A DNA stretch of 64,000 nt from Streptomyces sp. YS415 (GCF_023544665.1 NZ_JAMJFL010000001.1:310001-374000); one strand, 5' to 3'; counted from the stretch's first letter, positions 17,416-27,824 are shown. Translations and numbers: made by a program. Notes: generated by a model from the letters alone, not told the origin.

Positions 17416-18413
17416 CGCGGTACCTCCGAGAGCAGATCCGCCACATCCAGTACGTGGTGGCCGCGCATCGCCGGGAGGCAGCTGCCGCGGGCCGGGCCGA
17501 TCGCCGCCGCCCACTCGGCCGGGATCGATCCGGCGCCCTGCGTCGCCCCCGCCAGCGCGCCCGCGACCGCCGCCGTGGTGTCCGCGTCGCGGCCCATGTT
17601 CACCGCCGTCAGGACCGAGTGGGCGAAGTCGCCGTCCGCCGCCGCGTAGGCGCCGAAGGCCAGCGCCACCGCCTCGGGTGCCAGGTCGGTCCAGGGGTAG
17701 CCGCCGATGACCACCGCGGAGCGGACCGCCCGCTCGCCCCGGTGGGCCACCGCCACCGCCCGGCGCAGCGAGCGGGCCGTCCAGGAGTCGTCGGGGATCA
17801 CCGCGAGCGCCGATGCCACCACCGCGGTCGCGGGGGCGCCCGCCATGGCCGCGGCCACGCCCGCCGCCACCGCCTGGCCGCCGTAGATGCCCTCCCCGTC
17901 GTGGCTCACCGAGCCGTCGATCGCCACCAGGCGGGCCGCCTCGGCCGGGCGGCCCGCGGCGAAGACGCCGAAGGGTGCCGCGCGCATCGCCAGACCGTCG
18001 CTCCAGGCGTGCCGGTGCTGGGCGGAGATGGGGGCCGCCAGGCCCCGGCGCAGGTTCTCCAGGGTGCCGCGTTCGCTGAAGCCGGCGCCGCGGAACGGGC
18101 CCTCCTCCCGGTCCGCGATCAGTTCGTGCCACGCCGCGTCCACATGCGCGGGGGTGAGCGCCGAGCCGTGGCGGGCCAGCAGCAGGCCGGAGAAGATCGC
18201 GTACTCCGTGTCGTCGGTGCCCGCGGGGGAGTCGGCGACGTAGCCCGTGATGCGGCCCCAGCGGGCCCGGATCTCCGACGGCTTCATGTTCTCCGCGGGG
18301 GCGCCGAGCGCGTCGCCCACGGCCAGGCCCAGGAGCGCGCCGCGCGCCCGGTCGCGGAGTCCGGCGGCGCCCCCCGGCGCCGGGACCGAGGGGATGCAGG
18401 CGATCGATGCCAT
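17412..18413 (-). CDS. ADP-ribosylglycohydrolase family protein 4
   Basis: A 333-residue ARH/DraG-type protein with a textbook metal site: ARGALLGLAVGDALGAPAE (23-41), GTDDTEYAIFSG with Thr66-Asp67-Asp68-Thr69, and VNMGRDADTTAAVAGALAGA with Asp276 and Asp278. SHDGEGIYGGQAVAAGVAAAM lies between. It is the first gene of the leftward block. The ATG has a clear site (GGAGGAGAGG) a few bases upstream, while in-frame codons before it look non-coding. It should hydrolyse an ADP-ribosyl or ribosyl linkage, though which one is unknown. It shares a 275-bp divergent promoter region with the VIT-type transporter. Confidence 0.87.
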   Translation of the reverse strand: MASIACIPSVPAPGGAAGLRDRARGALLGLAVGDALGAPAENMKPSEIRARWGRITGYVADSPAGTDDTEYAIFSGLLLARHGSALTPAHVDAAWHELIADREEGPFRGAGFSERGTLENLRRGLAAPISAQHRHAWSDGLAMRAAPFGVFAAGRPAEAARLVAIDGSVSHDGEGIYGGQAVAAGVAAAMAGAPATAVVASALAVIPDDSWTARSLRRAVAVAHRGERAVRSAVVIGGYPWTDLAPEAVALAFGAYAAADGDFAHSVLTAVNMGRDADTTAAVAGALAGATQGAGSIPAEWAAAIGPARGSCLPAMRGHHVLDVADLLSEVPR

Positions 18414-18568
18414 ACGCGGCCTCTCCTCCGTGGGCGTCCGCACGGGGCGCGGAGCCACTTGGCGGATGTGTCCCACGGGAGGGGGCCGGGAGAGCCTTCC
18501 GGCTCCCAGCGTCACCCGGTCGACATCTGTGCGGGATATCTATCGAATGAGCGCCGGAATGCAAAGCC

Positions 18569-18587
18569 GCAGGTTAGCGCAGCCTTT
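18569..18587. promoter_or_regulatory. Weak DtxR-like iron box, site 2
   Basis: GCAGGTTAGCGCAGCCTTT agrees with TTAGGTTAGSCTAACCTAA at about 12 of 19 positions, with an intact AGGTTAGC half and a poor second half. It lies between the divergent operons, about 80 bases from the stronger site. Confidence 0.3.
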
Positions 18588-18649
18588 CCTTGCTGGCGGC
18601 GACGGAATGCACGGCGTAAATTTGGTGTTGTCGAAGAATGGAACTTGTC

Positions 18650-18668
18650 CAAAGTTAGCCTTTCCTAA
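18650..18668. promoter_or_regulatory. DtxR/DmdR-like iron box upstream of the VIT transporter
   Basis: CAAAGTTAGCCTTTCCTAA agrees with the actinobacterial iron-box consensus TTAGGTTAGSCTAACCTAA at 14 of 19 positions. It ends 20 bases before the transporter ATG, next to the ribosome site (AGGGGGA). The downstream gene is of a family that moves Fe or Mn, which makes metal-responsive control plausible. Confidence 0.5.
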
Positions 18669-18688
18669 GTCCTAGGGGGACCACTCGC

Positions 18689-19420
18689 ATGGCCATCATC
18701 GAGACCGAGGCGGCGCTGCACGAGGCGCACCGGGACAACCACACGCACCGGGACGTGAACGGCGGCTGGTTGCGCCCCGCCGTCTTCGGCGCCATGGACG
18801 GACTCGTCTCCAACCTCGCTCTGATGACCGGTGTCGCCGGTGGCCAGCTCGGTCATCAGACGGTGGTGCTGACCGGGCTCGCCGGCCTTGCCGCCGGTGC
18901 TTTCTCCATGGCCGCCGGCGAGTACACCTCCGTCGCCTCGCAGCGCGAGCTCGTCGAGGCCGAGCTGGACGTCGAGCGGCGCGAGCTGCGCAAGCACCCG
19001 CAGGACGAGGAGGCCGAGCTGGCCGCGCTGTACCGGGCCCGTGGGGTCGACGCCGAGCTCGCCCGGGAGGTCGCCCGCCAGCTCTCCCGCGACCCCGAGC
19101 AGGCCCTGGAGATACACGCCCGTGAGGAGCTCGGGATCGATCCGGGCGACCTGCCCTCGCCCGCCGTCGCCGCCGTGTCGTCCTTCGGCGCCTTCGCGCT
19201 GGGCGCCCTGCTCCCCGTACTGCCCTATCTGCTCGGGGCGACCGCCCTGTGGCCCGCCGTGCTGCTCGCCCTCTTCGGGCTCTTCGCCTGCGGTGCCGTC
19301 GTGGCCAAGGTGACGGCGCGGACCTGGTGGTACAGCGGTCTGCGGCAGCTCGCCCTGGGTGGCGCGGCGGCCGGTGTGACGTACGCCCTGGGCAGTCTGT
19401 TCGGAACGGCCGTAGGATAG
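18689..19420 (+). CDS. VIT1/CCC1-family (DUF125) metal transporter
   Basis: A 243-residue membrane protein of the VIT/CCC1 family, which moves Fe2+ or Mn2+ out of the cytosol. The segment LRPAVFGAMDGLVSNLALMTGVAGG (28-52) is the family's first helix with its metal-conducting Asp. AGLAAGAFSMAAGEYTSVASQREL (65-88) is the second, with conserved Met and Glu. A charged cytoplasmic domain rich in Glu (about 88-150, EAELDVERRELRKHPQDEEAEL) corresponds to the metal-collecting region. Three more helices follow in SFGAFALGALLPVLPYLL onward. It stands alone and probably protects against excess iron or manganese; an iron box lies just upstream. Confidence 0.88.
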   Translation: MAIIETEAALHEAHRDNHTHRDVNGGWLRPAVFGAMDGLVSNLALMTGVAGGQLGHQTVVLTGLAGLAAGAFSMAAGEYTSVASQRELVEAELDVERRELRKHPQDEEAELAALYRARGVDAELAREVARQLSRDPEQALEIHAREELGIDPGDLPSPAVAAVSSFGAFALGALLPVLPYLLGATALWPAVLLALFGLFACGAVVAKVTARTWWYSGLRQLALGGAAAGVTYALGSLFGTAVG

Positions 19421-19430
19421 CGCGACTGGA

Positions 19431-19454
19431 ACTTATGCGAGGGACCGCATAAGT
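19431..19454. terminator. Hairpin downstream of the VIT transporter gene
   Basis: A perfect inverted repeat ACTTATGCG-AGGGAC-CGCATAAGT starting 11 bases after the stop. It is unusually AT-rich for a Streptomyces terminator and has no T tract, so it could instead be a protein-binding palindrome. Confidence 0.45.
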
Positions 19455-19683
19455 ACCCGTTACTCGCTGGTTTCGAACGCTTAACCACCGGGCATGAGCC
19501 GTAAGCGCTGTGGGCAATGGTGCCTGCCGCGCACCCGTGCGAGGTGGGCGACGACGCCCTCCCCGCCACCGTCCGACGGGCACCGGTCTGATCGATCTTG
19601 CCCTTGTCGGTCCCCATCACTTTCGGCCGCTGTTCGCGGCCCCGCCGGCACCCCGCGGCGTCCGCATGCTGGAACGGAGTATC

Positions 19684-19699
19684 CGGTTCCCGAGAACCG
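19684..19699. promoter_or_regulatory. Palindrome CGGTTC-N4-GAACCG upstream of gltB
   Basis: A perfect 6-bp inverted repeat with four bases between, in the gltB leader region. The size suits a dimeric regulator. No known nitrogen-regulator (GlnR) box is recognised here, so the binding protein is unknown. Confidence 0.3.
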
Positions 19700-19821
19700 C
19701 TCCATCATGTAACCTGCACGAAATTTTGATCTCAGCGCACTTCTCCGCGCAGATCACTCGCAGAGGGCCAACGTCGTCCCTCGGCACCAGCAAAACGCCA
19801 CTGACGACGACGGGAGAGCCG

Positions 19822-22800
19822 ATGCGTACGCCGCGCCAGCCGTCCCAGCATTCCGCGAATGGCCAGAACTGGTCCTTCATGGATGCTCGCCCTGCTGCGC
19901 AGGGTATGTACGACCCCCGCAACGAGCACGACGCCTGTGGCGTCGGCTTCGTGGCCACCCTCACCGGCGAGGCGAGCCACGCGCTGGTCGAGCAGGCGCT
20001 CACGGTTCTGCGCAACCTGGAGCACCGCGGTGCCACCGGCTCCGAGCCCGACTCGGGCGACGGCGCGGGCATCCTGTCCCAGGTGTCGGACGCGTTCTTC
20101 CGCGAGGTGGCCGGCTTCGAGCTGCCCGCGGCCGGTGCGTACGCCGTCGGTATCGCCTTCCTGCCGGTCGACGGCACCGAGGACGCCGTCTCGAGGATCG
20201 AGACGATCGCCGCCGAGGAGGACCTCACCGTCCTCGGCTGGCGTGAGGTTCCCGTCGCGCCCGACCTGCTCGGCGCCACCGCCCGTTCGACGATGCCCGC
20301 CTTCCGGCAGATCTTCGTCGGCGACGGCGTCGCGGAGGGCATCGACCTCGACCGCAAGGCCTTCGTGCTGCGCAAGCGCGCCGAGCGCGAGGCCGGCGTC
20401 TACTTCCCGTCGCTCTCGGCCCGCACGATCGTCTACAAGGGCATGCTGACCACCGGCCAGCTGGAGCCCTTCTTCCCGGACCTGTCCGACCGCCGCTTCG
20501 CCTCCGCGATCGCGCTCGTGCACTCCCGGTTCTCCACGAACACCTTCCCGTCGTGGCCGCTCGCCCACCCGTACCGCTTCGTCGCGCACAACGGCGAGAT
20601 CAACACCGTCAAGGGCAACCGCAACTGGATGCGGGCCCGCGAGTCGCAGCTCGTCTCCGAACTGTTCGGCGAAGGCACGCTCGACCGCATCTTCCCGGTG
20701 TGCACGCCCGACGCCTCCGACTCCGCCTCCTTCGACGAGGTCCTCGAACTCCTGCACCTGGGCGGCCGTTCGCTGCCGCACTCCGTGCTGATGATGATCC
20801 CGGAGGCGTGGGAGAACCACGACTCCATGGACCCGGCCCGGCGCGCCTTCTACCAGTTCCACTCCACGATGATGGAGCCCTGGGACGGCCCGGCCTGCGT
20901 CACCTTCACCGACGGCAGCCAGGTCGGCGCGGTGCTGGACCGCAACGGCCTGCGCCCCGGCCGCTACTGGGTCACCGACGAGGGCCTGGTCGTCCTCGGC
21001 TCCGAGGTCGGCGTCCTGGACATCGACCCCGCGAAGGTCGTCCGCAAGGGCCGCCTGCAGCCCGGCAGGATGTTCCTCGTCGACACCGTCGAGCACCGCA
21101 TCATCGAGGACGACGAGATCAAGGCCCAGCTCGCCGCGGAGAAGCCGTACGCGGAGTGGCTGGAGGCCGGCGAGATCGAGCTGTCCGACCTGCCCGAGCG
21201 CGAGCACATCGTGCACACCCACGCCTCGGTCACCCGCCGCCAGCAGACCTTCGGTTACACCGAGGAGGAGCTGCGGATCATCCTGGCGCCGATGGCCAAG
21301 GCCGCCGCCGAGCCGATCGGCTCGATGGGCACCGACTCGCCGATCGCCGCGCTGAGCGACCGCCCGCGGCTGCTCTTCGACTACTTCACCCAGCTGTTCG
21401 CGCAGGTCACCAACCCGCCGCTGGACGCCATCCGCGAGGAGCTCGTGACCTCGCTGCGCTCCTCGCTGGGCCCGGCCGGCAACCTGCTGGAGCCGAACGC
21501 CGCCTCCTGTCGCAGCGTCACGCTGCCGTTCCCGGTGATCGACAACGACGAGCTGGCCAAGCTCATCCACATCAACGCCGACGGCGACATGCCCGGCTTC
21601 AAGGCCGCGACCCTGTCCGGCCTGTACCGGGTGCACGGCGGCGGCGACGCCCTCGCCGCGCGCATCGAGGAGATCTGCGCCGAGGCCGACGCGGCCATCG
21701 AGAACGGCGCCCGCCTGATCGTCCTGTCGGACCGCCACTCCGACGCCGAGCACGCGCCGATCCCCTCGCTGCTGCTCACCTCGGCCGTCCACCACCACCT
21801 CATCCGCACCAAGCAGCGCACCCAGGTGGGCCTGCTGGTCGAGGCCGGTGACGTCCGCGAGGTCCACCACGTCGCCCTGCTCATCGGCTTCGGCGCCGCC
21901 GCGGTCAACCCCTACCTGGCCATGGAGTCGGTGGAGGACCTGGTCCGCGCCGGTACCTTCCTGCCCGGCATGGAGCCCGAGCAGGCCATCCGCAACCTGA
22001 TCTACGCCCTGGGCAAGGGCGTGCTGAAGGTCATGTCGAAGATGGGCATCTCCACCGTCGCCTCCTACCGCGGCGCCCAGGTCTTCGAGGCCGTCGGTCT
22101 CGACCAGGCCTTCGTGGAGAAGTACTTCAACGGCACCGCCACCAAGATCGGCGGCGTCGGCATCGACGTCATCGCCAAGGAGGTCGCGGCCCGCCACGCC
22201 AAGGCGTACCCCGCCTCGGGCATCGCGCCGGCGCACCGCGCGCTGGACATCGGCGGCGAGTACCAGTGGCGCCGCGAGGGCGAGCCGCACCTGTTCGACC
22301 CGGAGACGGTCTTCCGCCTCCAGCACTCGACCCGCACCGCGCGCTACGACATCTTCAAGAAGTACACCGACCGCGTGAACGAGCAGTCCGAGCGCCTGAT
22401 GACACTGCGCGGCCTGTTCGGCTTCAAGTCGGACCGCCGGCCGATCCCCGTCGACGAGGTCGAGCCGGTCTCCGAGATCGTCAAGCGGTTCTCGACGGGC
22501 GCCATGTCGTACGGCTCCATCTCCAAGGAGGCGCACGAGACCCTCGCCATCGCCATGAACCAGCTGGGCGGCAAGTCCAACACCGGTGAGGGCGGCGAGG
22601 ACGCGGACCGGCTGTACGACCCGGCGCGGCGGTCGTCCATCAAGCAGGTCGCCTCCGGCCGCTTCGGTGTGACCTCCGAGTACCTGGTCAACGCCGACGA
22701 CATCCAGATCAAGATGGCCCAGGGCGCCAAGCCCGGCGAGGGCGGTCAGCTCCCGGGGCACAAGGTGTACCCGTGGGTGGCCAAGACCCGTCACTCGACT

Positions 22801-24414
22801 CCGGGTGTCGGTCTGATCTCGCCGCCGCCGCACCACGACATCTACTCCATCGAGGACCTGGCCCAGCTGATCCACGACCTGAAGAACGCGAACCCGCAGG
22901 CGCGGATTCACGTGAAGCTGGTCTCCGAGGTCGGCGTCGGCACGGTCGCCGCGGGTGTGTCCAAGGCGCACGCGGACGTCGTGCTGATCTCCGGCCACGA
23001 CGGTGGCACCGGCGCCTCGCCGCTGACGTCGCTCAAGCACGCCGGCGGCCCCTGGGAGCTCGGCCTCGCCGAGACCCAGCAGACTCTGCTGCTCAACGGT
23101 CTGCGCGACCGCATCGTGGTGCAGACCGACGGCCAGCTCAAGACCGGCCGTGACGTCGTCATCGCCGCGCTGCTGGGCGCCGAGGAGTTCGGTTTCGCGA
23201 CCGCGCCGCTCGTCGTCTCCGGCTGCGTCATGATGCGCGTGTGCCACCTGGACACCTGCCCGGTCGGCATCGCCACCCAGAACCCGACCCTGCGCGACCG
23301 GTTCTCCGGCAAGGCCGAGTACGTCGTGAACTTCTTCCGGTTCATCGCCGAAGAGGTCCGCGAGATCCTCGCCGAGCTGGGCTTCCGCTCCATCGAGGAG
23401 GCCGTCGGCCACGCCGAGGCGCTCGACGTCAGCCGCGCCGTCGACCACTGGAAGGCGCAGGGCCTGGACCTGACCCCGCTGTTCTACGTGCCGGAACTGC
23501 CCGAGGGCACCCCGCTGCACCAGGTCATCGAGCAGGACCACGGCCTGGAGAAGGCGCTCGACAACGAGCTGATCAAGCTCGCCGCCGACGCCCTCTCCGC
23601 GGACTCCGCCACCGACGCCCAGCCGGTGCGCGCCCAGGTCGCCATCCGCAACATCAACCGCACGGTCGGCACCATGCTCGGCCACGAGGTGACGAAGAAG
23701 TTCGGTGGCGCGGGCCTGCCCGACGACACCATCGACATCACCTTCACCGGCTCGGCCGGCCAGTCCTTCGGCGCCTTCCTCCCGCGCGGTGTCACGCTGC
23801 GCCTGGAGGGCGACGCCAACGACTACGTCGGCAAGGGCCTGTCCGGCGGCCGGGTGATCGTCCGTCCCGACCGGGGCGCCGACCACCTCGCCGAGTTCTC
23901 CACCATCGCGGGCAACACCATCGCGTACGGCGCGACCGGCGGCGAGCTGTTCCTGCGCGGCCGGACCGGTGAGCGGTTCTGCGTGCGCAACTCCGGCGCG
24001 ACCGTCGTCTCCGAGGGCGTGGGCGACCACGGCTGCGAGTACATGACCGGCGGTCACGCGGTCGTGCTCGGCGAGACGGGCCGCAACTTCGCGGCCGGCA
24101 TGTCGGGCGGCGTCGCCTACGTCATCGACCTCGACCGGGACAACGTCAACGTCGGCAACCTCGACGCGATCGAGGCGCTGTCGGACGACGACCGGCAGTG
24201 GCTGCACGACGTGGTGCGCCGCCACGCCGAGGAGACCGCCTCGACGGTCGCCGAGAAGCTGCTCGCCGACTGGGACACGTCCGTGGAGCGCTTCAGCAAG
24301 ATCATCCCCAGCACGTACAAGGCAGTGCTCGCCGCCAAGGACGCCGCCGAGCGAGCCGGTCTCTCCGAGACCGAGATCACCGAGAAGATGATGGAGGCGG
24401 CGACCAATGGCTGA
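19822..24414 (+). CDS. gltB: Glutamate synthase (NADPH) large subunit
   Basis: GltB makes glutamate from glutamine and 2-oxoglutarate. Counted from MRTPRQPSQ the protein is 1530 residues, the usual size. A propeptide of about 38 residues precedes Cys39 in [14 protein letters not shown], which becomes the N-terminal nucleophile of the glutaminase domain. The FMN/central part has [21 protein letters not shown] and [15 protein letters not shown]. The 3Fe-4S cysteines are Cys1135, Cys1141 and Cys1146 ([15 protein letters not shown]). The C-terminal beta-helix GXGXG region follows ([14 protein letters not shown]). The start has GGGAGAGCC ahead of it; an open frame upstream has no similarity. The stop overlaps gltD by eight bases. 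Confidence 0.97.
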   Translation: MRTPRQPSQHSANGQNWSFMDARPAAQGMYDPRNEHDACGVGFVATLTGEASHALVEQALTVLRNLEHRGATGSEPDSGDGAGILSQVSDAFFREVAGFELPAAGAYAVGIAFLPVDGTEDAVSRIETIAAEEDLTVLGWREVPVAPDLLGATARSTMPAFRQIFVGDGVAEGIDLDRKAFVLRKRAEREAGVYFPSLSARTIVYKGMLTTGQLEPFFPDLSDRRFASAIALVHSRFSTNTFPSWPLAHPYRFVAHNGEINTVKGNRNWMRARESQLVSELFGEGTLDRIFPVCTPDASDSASFDEVLELLHLGGRSLPHSVLMMIPEAWENHDSMDPARRAFYQFHSTMMEPWDGPACVTFTDGSQVGAVLDRNGLRPGRYWVTDEGLVVLGSEVGVLDIDPAKVVRKGRLQPGRMFLVDTVEHRIIEDDEIKAQLAAEKPYAEWLEAGEIELSDLPEREHIVHTHASVTRRQQTFGYTEEELRIILAPMAKAAAEPIGSMGTDSPIAALSDRPRLLFDYFTQLFAQVTNPPLDAIREELVTSLRSSLGPAGNLLEPNAASCRSVTLPFPVIDNDELAKLIHINADGDMPGFKAATLSGLYRVHGGGDALAARIEEICAEADAAIENGARLIVLSDRHSDAEHAPIPSLLLTSAVHHHLIRTKQRTQVGLLVEAGDVREVHHVALLIGFGAAAVNPYLAMESVEDLVRAGTFLPGMEPEQAIRNLIYALGKGVLKVMSKMGISTVASYRGAQVFEAVGLDQAFVEKYFNGTATKIGGVGIDVIAKEVAARHAKAYPASGIAPAHRALDIGGEYQWRREGEPHLFDPETVFRLQHSTRTARYDIFKKYTDRVNEQSERLMTLRGLFGFKSDRRPIPVDEVEPVSEIVKRFSTGAMSYGSISKEAHETLAIAMNQLGGKSNTGEGGEDADRLYDPARRSSIKQVASGRFGVTSEYLVNADDIQIKMAQGAKPGEGGQLPGHKVYPWVAKTRHSTPGVGLISPPPHHDIYSIEDLAQLIHDLKNANPQARIHVKLVSEVGVGTVAAGVSKAHADVVLISGHDGGTGASPLTSLKHAGGPWELGLAETQQTLLLNGLRDRIVVQTDGQLKTGRDVVIAALLGAEEFGFATAPLVVSGCVMMRVCHLDTCPVGIATQNPTLRDRFSGKAEYVVNFFRFIAEEVREILAELGFRSIEEAVGHAEALDVSRAVDHWKAQGLDLTPLFYVPELPEGTPLHQVIEQDHGLEKALDNELIKLAADALSADSATDAQPVRAQVAIRNINRTVGTMLGHEVTKKFGGAGLPDDTIDITFTGSAGQSFGAFLPRGVTLRLEGDANDYVGKGLSGGRVIVRPDRGADHLAEFSTIAGNTIAYGATGGELFLRGRTGERFCVRNSGATVVSEGVGDHGCEYMTGGHAVVLGETGRNFAAGMSGGVAYVIDLDRDNVNVGNLDAIEALSDDDRQWLHDVVRRHAEETASTVAEKLLADWDTSVERFSKIIPSTYKAVLAAKDAAERAGLSETEITEKMMEAATNG

Positions 24415-25870
24415 TCCCAAGGGCTTTCTCAACCACGGCCGCGAGGTCGCCAGGTCCCGCCCGGTCGAGGAGCGGCTGCGGGACTGGAACGAGGTCTACG
24501 TCCCCGGCTCCCTGCTGCCGATCATCAGCAAGCAGGCCAGCCGCTGCATGGACTGCGGCATCCCGTTCTGCCACAACGGCTGTCCGCTCGGCAACCTGAT
24601 CCCGGAGTGGAACGACTACGCCTACCGCGAGGACTGGTCGGCCGCGCAGGAGCGGCTGCACGCGACCAACAACTTCCCGGAGTTCACCGGCCGCCTCTGC
24701 CCGGCGCCCTGCGAGTCGGCGTGTGTGCTCGGCATCAACCAGCCGGCCGTCACGATCAAGAACGTCGAGGTCTCGATCATCGACAAGGCGTGGGAGACCG
24801 GTGACGTCGCCGCGCAGGCCCCCGAGCGCCTGTCCGGCAAGACGGTCGCGGTCATCGGCTCGGGCCCGGCGGGCCTGGCCGCCGCCCAGCAGCTCACGCG
24901 GGCCGGACACACGGTCGCCGTCTACGAGCGCGCGGACCGGATCGGCGGACTCCTGCGCTACGGCATCCCCGAGTTCAAGATGGAGAAGCGGCACATCAAC
25001 CGCCGTATCGAGCAGATGCGCGCGGAGGGCACCCGGTTCCGTACCGGCATCGAGATCGGCCGCGACCTCAAGGCGACCGACCTCAAGAAGCGCTACGACG
25101 CCGTCGTCATCGCCGCCGGTGCCACCACCGCCCGCGACCTCCCCGTCCCCGGGCGGGAGCTCAAGGGCATCTACCAGGCCATGGAGTACCTGCCGCTGGC
25201 CAACAAGGTGCAGGAGGGCGACTACGTCACCACTCCGATCTCGGCCGAGGGCAAGCACGTCGTCGTCATCGGCGGCGGTGACACCGGCGCCGACTGCGTG
25301 GGCACCGCCCACCGCCAGGGCGCGGCCTCGGTGACGCAGCTGGAGATCATGCCCCGCCCGAACGACGACCGGGACACCGTCTCCCAGCCGTGGCCGACCT
25401 TCCCCATGCTGTACAAGGTCACCTCCGCGCACGAGGAGGGCGGCGAGCGGGTCTACTCCGTCTCCACCACCCACTTCGAGGGCGACGAGGACGGCAATGT
25501 GCAGTGGCTGCACCTCACCGAGGTGGAGTTCATCGACGGCAGGCTGACCCCGAAGCCGGGCACCGAGCGGAAGATCCCCGCCCAGCTGGTCACCCTCGCC
25601 ATGGGCTTCACCGGCACCGACCGGGAGAACGGCCTGGTGGAGCAGTTCGCCCTGGAGCTCGACGAGCGCGGCAACATCGCCCGCGACGCCGACTTCCAGA
25701 CGAACGTGCCGGGTGTGTTCGTCGCCGGTGACGCGGGCCGCGGCCAGTCGCTGATCGTGTGGGCCATCGCCGAGGGCCGCTCCGCCGCCCGTGGCGTGGA
25801 CCGCTTCCTGACCGGCGCCAGCGACCTGCCGGCCCCGATCCGCCCGACCGACCGGGCCCTCATGGTCTGA
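24407..25870 (+). CDS. gltD: Glutamate synthase small subunit
   Basis: GltD carries electrons from NADPH through FAD and two 4Fe-4S clusters to GltB. The 487-residue protein has the N-terminal cluster cysteines ([16 protein letters not shown] near 46-61 and [14 protein letters not shown] near 96-109). It also has an FAD-binding [15 protein letters not shown] (near 148), the NADPH-binding [16 protein letters not shown] (near 284) and the C-terminal [21 protein letters not shown]. It starts inside the end of gltB, so subunit synthesis is coupled. A long-loop hairpin follows. Confidence 0.97.
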   Translation: MADPKGFLNHGREVARSRPVEERLRDWNEVYVPGSLLPIISKQASRCMDCGIPFCHNGCPLGNLIPEWNDYAYREDWSAAQERLHATNNFPEFTGRLCPAPCESACVLGINQPAVTIKNVEVSIIDKAWETGDVAAQAPERLSGKTVAVIGSGPAGLAAAQQLTRAGHTVAVYERADRIGGLLRYGIPEFKMEKRHINRRIEQMRAEGTRFRTGIEIGRDLKATDLKKRYDAVVIAAGATTARDLPVPGRELKGIYQAMEYLPLANKVQEGDYVTTPISAEGKHVVVIGGGDTGADCVGTAHRQGAASVTQLEIMPRPNDDRDTVSQPWPTFPMLYKVTSAHEEGGERVYSVSTTHFEGDEDGNVQWLHLTEVEFIDGRLTPKPGTERKIPAQLVTLAMGFTGTDRENGLVEQFALELDERGNIARDADFQTNVPGVFVAGDAGRGQSLIVWAIAEGRSAARGVDRFLTGASDLPAPIRPTDRALMV

Positions 25871-25927
25871 CGGTCCGTCGAGGACCGTTCGAGAAACGTC
25901 CCGTACAAAGGCGTACGGAACACAGAC

Positions 25928-25970
25928 GGCGCCTGCCCTTTGTCCCCGACCGGACGACTGGGCAGGCGCC
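25928..25970. terminator. Terminator between gltD and the chitosanase gene
   Basis: An 11-bp perfect stem GGCGCCTGCCC/GGGCAGGCGCC with a 21-base loop, between convergent genes. An additional small repeat CCGTAC-AAAGGC-GTACGG precedes it. Confidence 0.6.
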
Positions 25971-25980
25971 GCCGCCTTGC

Positions 25981-26886
25981 TCAGGACACCTGGTACGGCT
26001 CCCCGTACATGCGCCAGGCCAGGGGAGTGCGCAGCTCCATGTTGCCGTCGTAGAGCCACTCCCGTTGGGCCGCGTCGATGCGGCTGGTGTCGGCGGTGGA
26101 CTTCTTGCGCTGCATCGCCTGCTTGCGGATGTCCAGGAAGATGTCGAGGTAGGCCTTCTCCGAGCCGCCCTTCGACGGCAGCTTCGCCTCGTTCAGGGCG
26201 CGCTCGCGCAGGCCGTAGAAGCCGTTGGGGCTCGGGTCGGGGCCGTGCAGGACCATCGCGTCGTAGTAGGCGAACTGCCCCAGCGTGCCCAGGCCGTCGA
26301 GCTTGGCGAGGCGGACCGCGGGGTTGAAGTAGACGCGGTCGCGCTCCTTGTCCTGGGCGGTGCGGAAGGCCGGCTTCTTCGACTCCGCCTTCCAGGCCGC
26401 CGGGAAGCCCGGGTCCAGGCCCTCGTGCGAGTCCGTGCCGTCCACCGTGCGCAGGGCGGGCAGGTAGCGGGCCAGACCGTTGTCCGGGTACTTCTCGGTG
26501 TACCGCTCGACGAGGGCGAGCAGGTCGTGGGTGCCGGTGCAGAAGCCGATGATGCCGGCCGTGTAGCCGCATCCGTCGCCGTTGTCCTCGACACTGCCGT
26601 AGCCGAGCCGCCAGTTCAGGCTGGAGAACTCGGCCGTGGCCGTGATCTGCAGCGCCAGCTCCTTCTTCGCCGGGGCGGCGAGGCCCGGCGGCAGGCTCGC
26701 GATCATCTTCTCGTCCGCGGCGCGTTCCGTCTCGGCCCGCTCCTTGGCCTCCTCGCGGGCCAGCTGGGCGGCCGAGACGGGCGGCTTCGCCGGGCTCTGC
26801 GCGGAGCCGGTGGGCATCAGGAAGTACGCCCCCGCGGTCAGGGCGACCGGCACGGCCACGAACGCGAGGATTCCGGTCCGTCTCAC
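25981..26886 (-). CDS. csn: Secreted chitosanase, glycoside hydrolase family 46
   Basis: A 301-residue GH46 enzyme that cleaves glucosamine polymers outside the cell. The catalytic acid is Glu86 in ATAEFSSLNW and the partner is Asp104 in EDNGDGCGYT; their 18-residue spacing matches the well-studied Streptomyces enzyme. AGIIGFCTGTHDLLALVERY and QFAYYDAMVLHGP are further family blocks. An N-terminal hydrophobic stretch (ILAFVAVPVALTAGAYFLM) is a signal peptide or anchor, followed by a helical, Ala/Glu/Lys-rich linker (about 38-70). The GTG start has a strong GGGGGAGGA site; codons before it look non-coding. It may be membrane-tethered rather than fully secreted. Confidence 0.9.
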   Translation of the reverse strand: MRRTGILAFVAVPVALTAGAYFLMPTGSAQSPAKPPVSAAQLAREEAKERAETERAADEKMIASLPPGLAAPAKKELALQITATAEFSSLNWRLGYGSVEDNGDGCGYTAGIIGFCTGTHDLLALVERYTEKYPDNGLARYLPALRTVDGTDSHEGLDPGFPAAWKAESKKPAFRTAQDKERDRVYFNPAVRLAKLDGLGTLGQFAYYDAMVLHGPDPSPNGFYGLRERALNEAKLPSKGGSEKAYLDIFLDIRKQAMQRKKSTADTSRIDAAQREWLYDGNMELRTPLAWRMYGEPYQVS

Positions 26887-27095
26887 GTCAGTCCTCCCCC
26901 TGTGCGCGACGGCGGTAGCGGGTCGTGACGCTGGACTGGGGTTCCAAGCCGGCTCCTCGGAAGGCGATGGGACGGTAGGTGAGCCGGTGGGGACGGCGGC
27001 GTACAAAGTAACCAACAGCTGTGGATGCCGGGTGAGGCGGGTCAAGTGTGACGTACTCTCGGCAGCCAGTCGGTCGAGATCAAGGGGGAGGCCGC

Positions 27096-27824
27096 ATGGC
27101 GGCGATCAGTCTCAGCAAGGTGGAGGAGACCGCGCCCGCGCTGGTCAGCCTGTACAAGAGCGCCGGGGTGTCGCTCACCAAGCACGGTCTGGAAGGGCTG
27201 CGGGCCGCGGTCTATCTGGTGGTCGACTACTCCGGTTCCATGAAGCCGTACTACAAGGACGGCAGTGTGCAGGCGCTCGCCGACCGGGTGCTCGGGCTCT
27301 CCGCGCATCTCGACGACGACGGCCGGGTGCCGGTGGTGTTCTTCTCCACCGATGTCGACGCCGAGACCGACATCGCCCTCGCCGATCACCAGGGGCGGAT
27401 CGAGCGGATCGTGGCCGGGCTCGGGCACATGGGCAAGACCAGCTACCACCTCGCCATGGACGCGGTGATCGACCACTACCTCGACAGCAGCTCCCGGGAG
27501 CCCGCCCTGGTGGTCTTCCAGACCGACGGCGGTCCGATCAACAAGCTCGCCGCGGAACGGTATCTGTGCAAGGCGGCCCGGCTCCCGCTGTTCTGGCAGT
27601 TCATCGGCTTCGGGGACCCCTCCAGCAGGCAGTTCGAGTATCTGCGCAAGCTCGACGAGCTGTCCGTGCCGGACAAGCGGGTCGTCGACAACGCCGGCTT
27701 CTTCCACGCCGGGCAGGACCCGCGCAAGGTCTCCGACGCCGACCTGTACGACCGCCTGGTGGGGGAGTTCCCCAAGTGGCTGGTGGCGGCGCGGGCCCAG
27801 GGGATCGTCCCGCCGCGTGCCTGA
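27096..27824 (+). CDS. vWA domain protein (TerF-like)
   Basis: A 242-residue von Willebrand A-domain protein with a MIDAS metal site: DYSGSMK with Asp44, Ser46 and Ser48, a Thr in HMGKTSYHLAMDA, and an Asp in VFQTDGGPINK. The type is the one accompanying TerD/TerF tellurite-stress proteins in actinobacteria. It has no signal peptide or membrane helix, so it acts in the cytoplasm, probably as a Mg-dependent protein-binding module. No ter genes are nearby. AAGGGGGAGG ahead of the ATG is a strong ribosome site. It ends just before the convergent HIP-type cluster and is probably not part of it. Confidence 0.78.
   Translation: MAAISLSKVEETAPALVSLYKSAGVSLTKHGLEGLRAAVYLVVDYSGSMKPYYKDGSVQALADRVLGLSAHLDDDGRVPVVFFSTDVDAETDIALADHQGRIERIVAGLGHMGKTSYHLAMDAVIDHYLDSSSREPALVVFQTDGGPINKLAAERYLCKAARLPLFWQFIGFGDPSSRQFEYLRKLDELSVPDKRVVDNAGFFHAGQDPRKVSDADLYDRLVGEFPKWLVAARAQGIVPPRA

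Larger units (their letters stand above)
19421..19821. other. Intergenic region before gltB
   Basis: No gene was found in these 401 bases. They hold a hairpin just after the transporter gene (19431-19454), an AT-richer part near 19700-19745 and a small palindrome CGGTTC-CCGA-GAACCG (19684-19699), about 120 bases before the gltB start. The open frame running through from 19510 has no family match and is not called. The gltB promoter is presumably within the last 130 bases. Confidence 0.6.

Noticed and set aside
19732..24432. A 1566-codon open frame antisense to gltB
   Set aside because: Long antisense frames are a by-product of the strong third-position GC bias. It has no ribosome site or family motif, and the sense frame is an unmistakable glutamate synthase.
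27096..27824. vWA protein as part of a tellurite-resistance (ter) cluster
   Set aside because: No TerD, TerB or TerC genes are nearby; only the domain type is similar.
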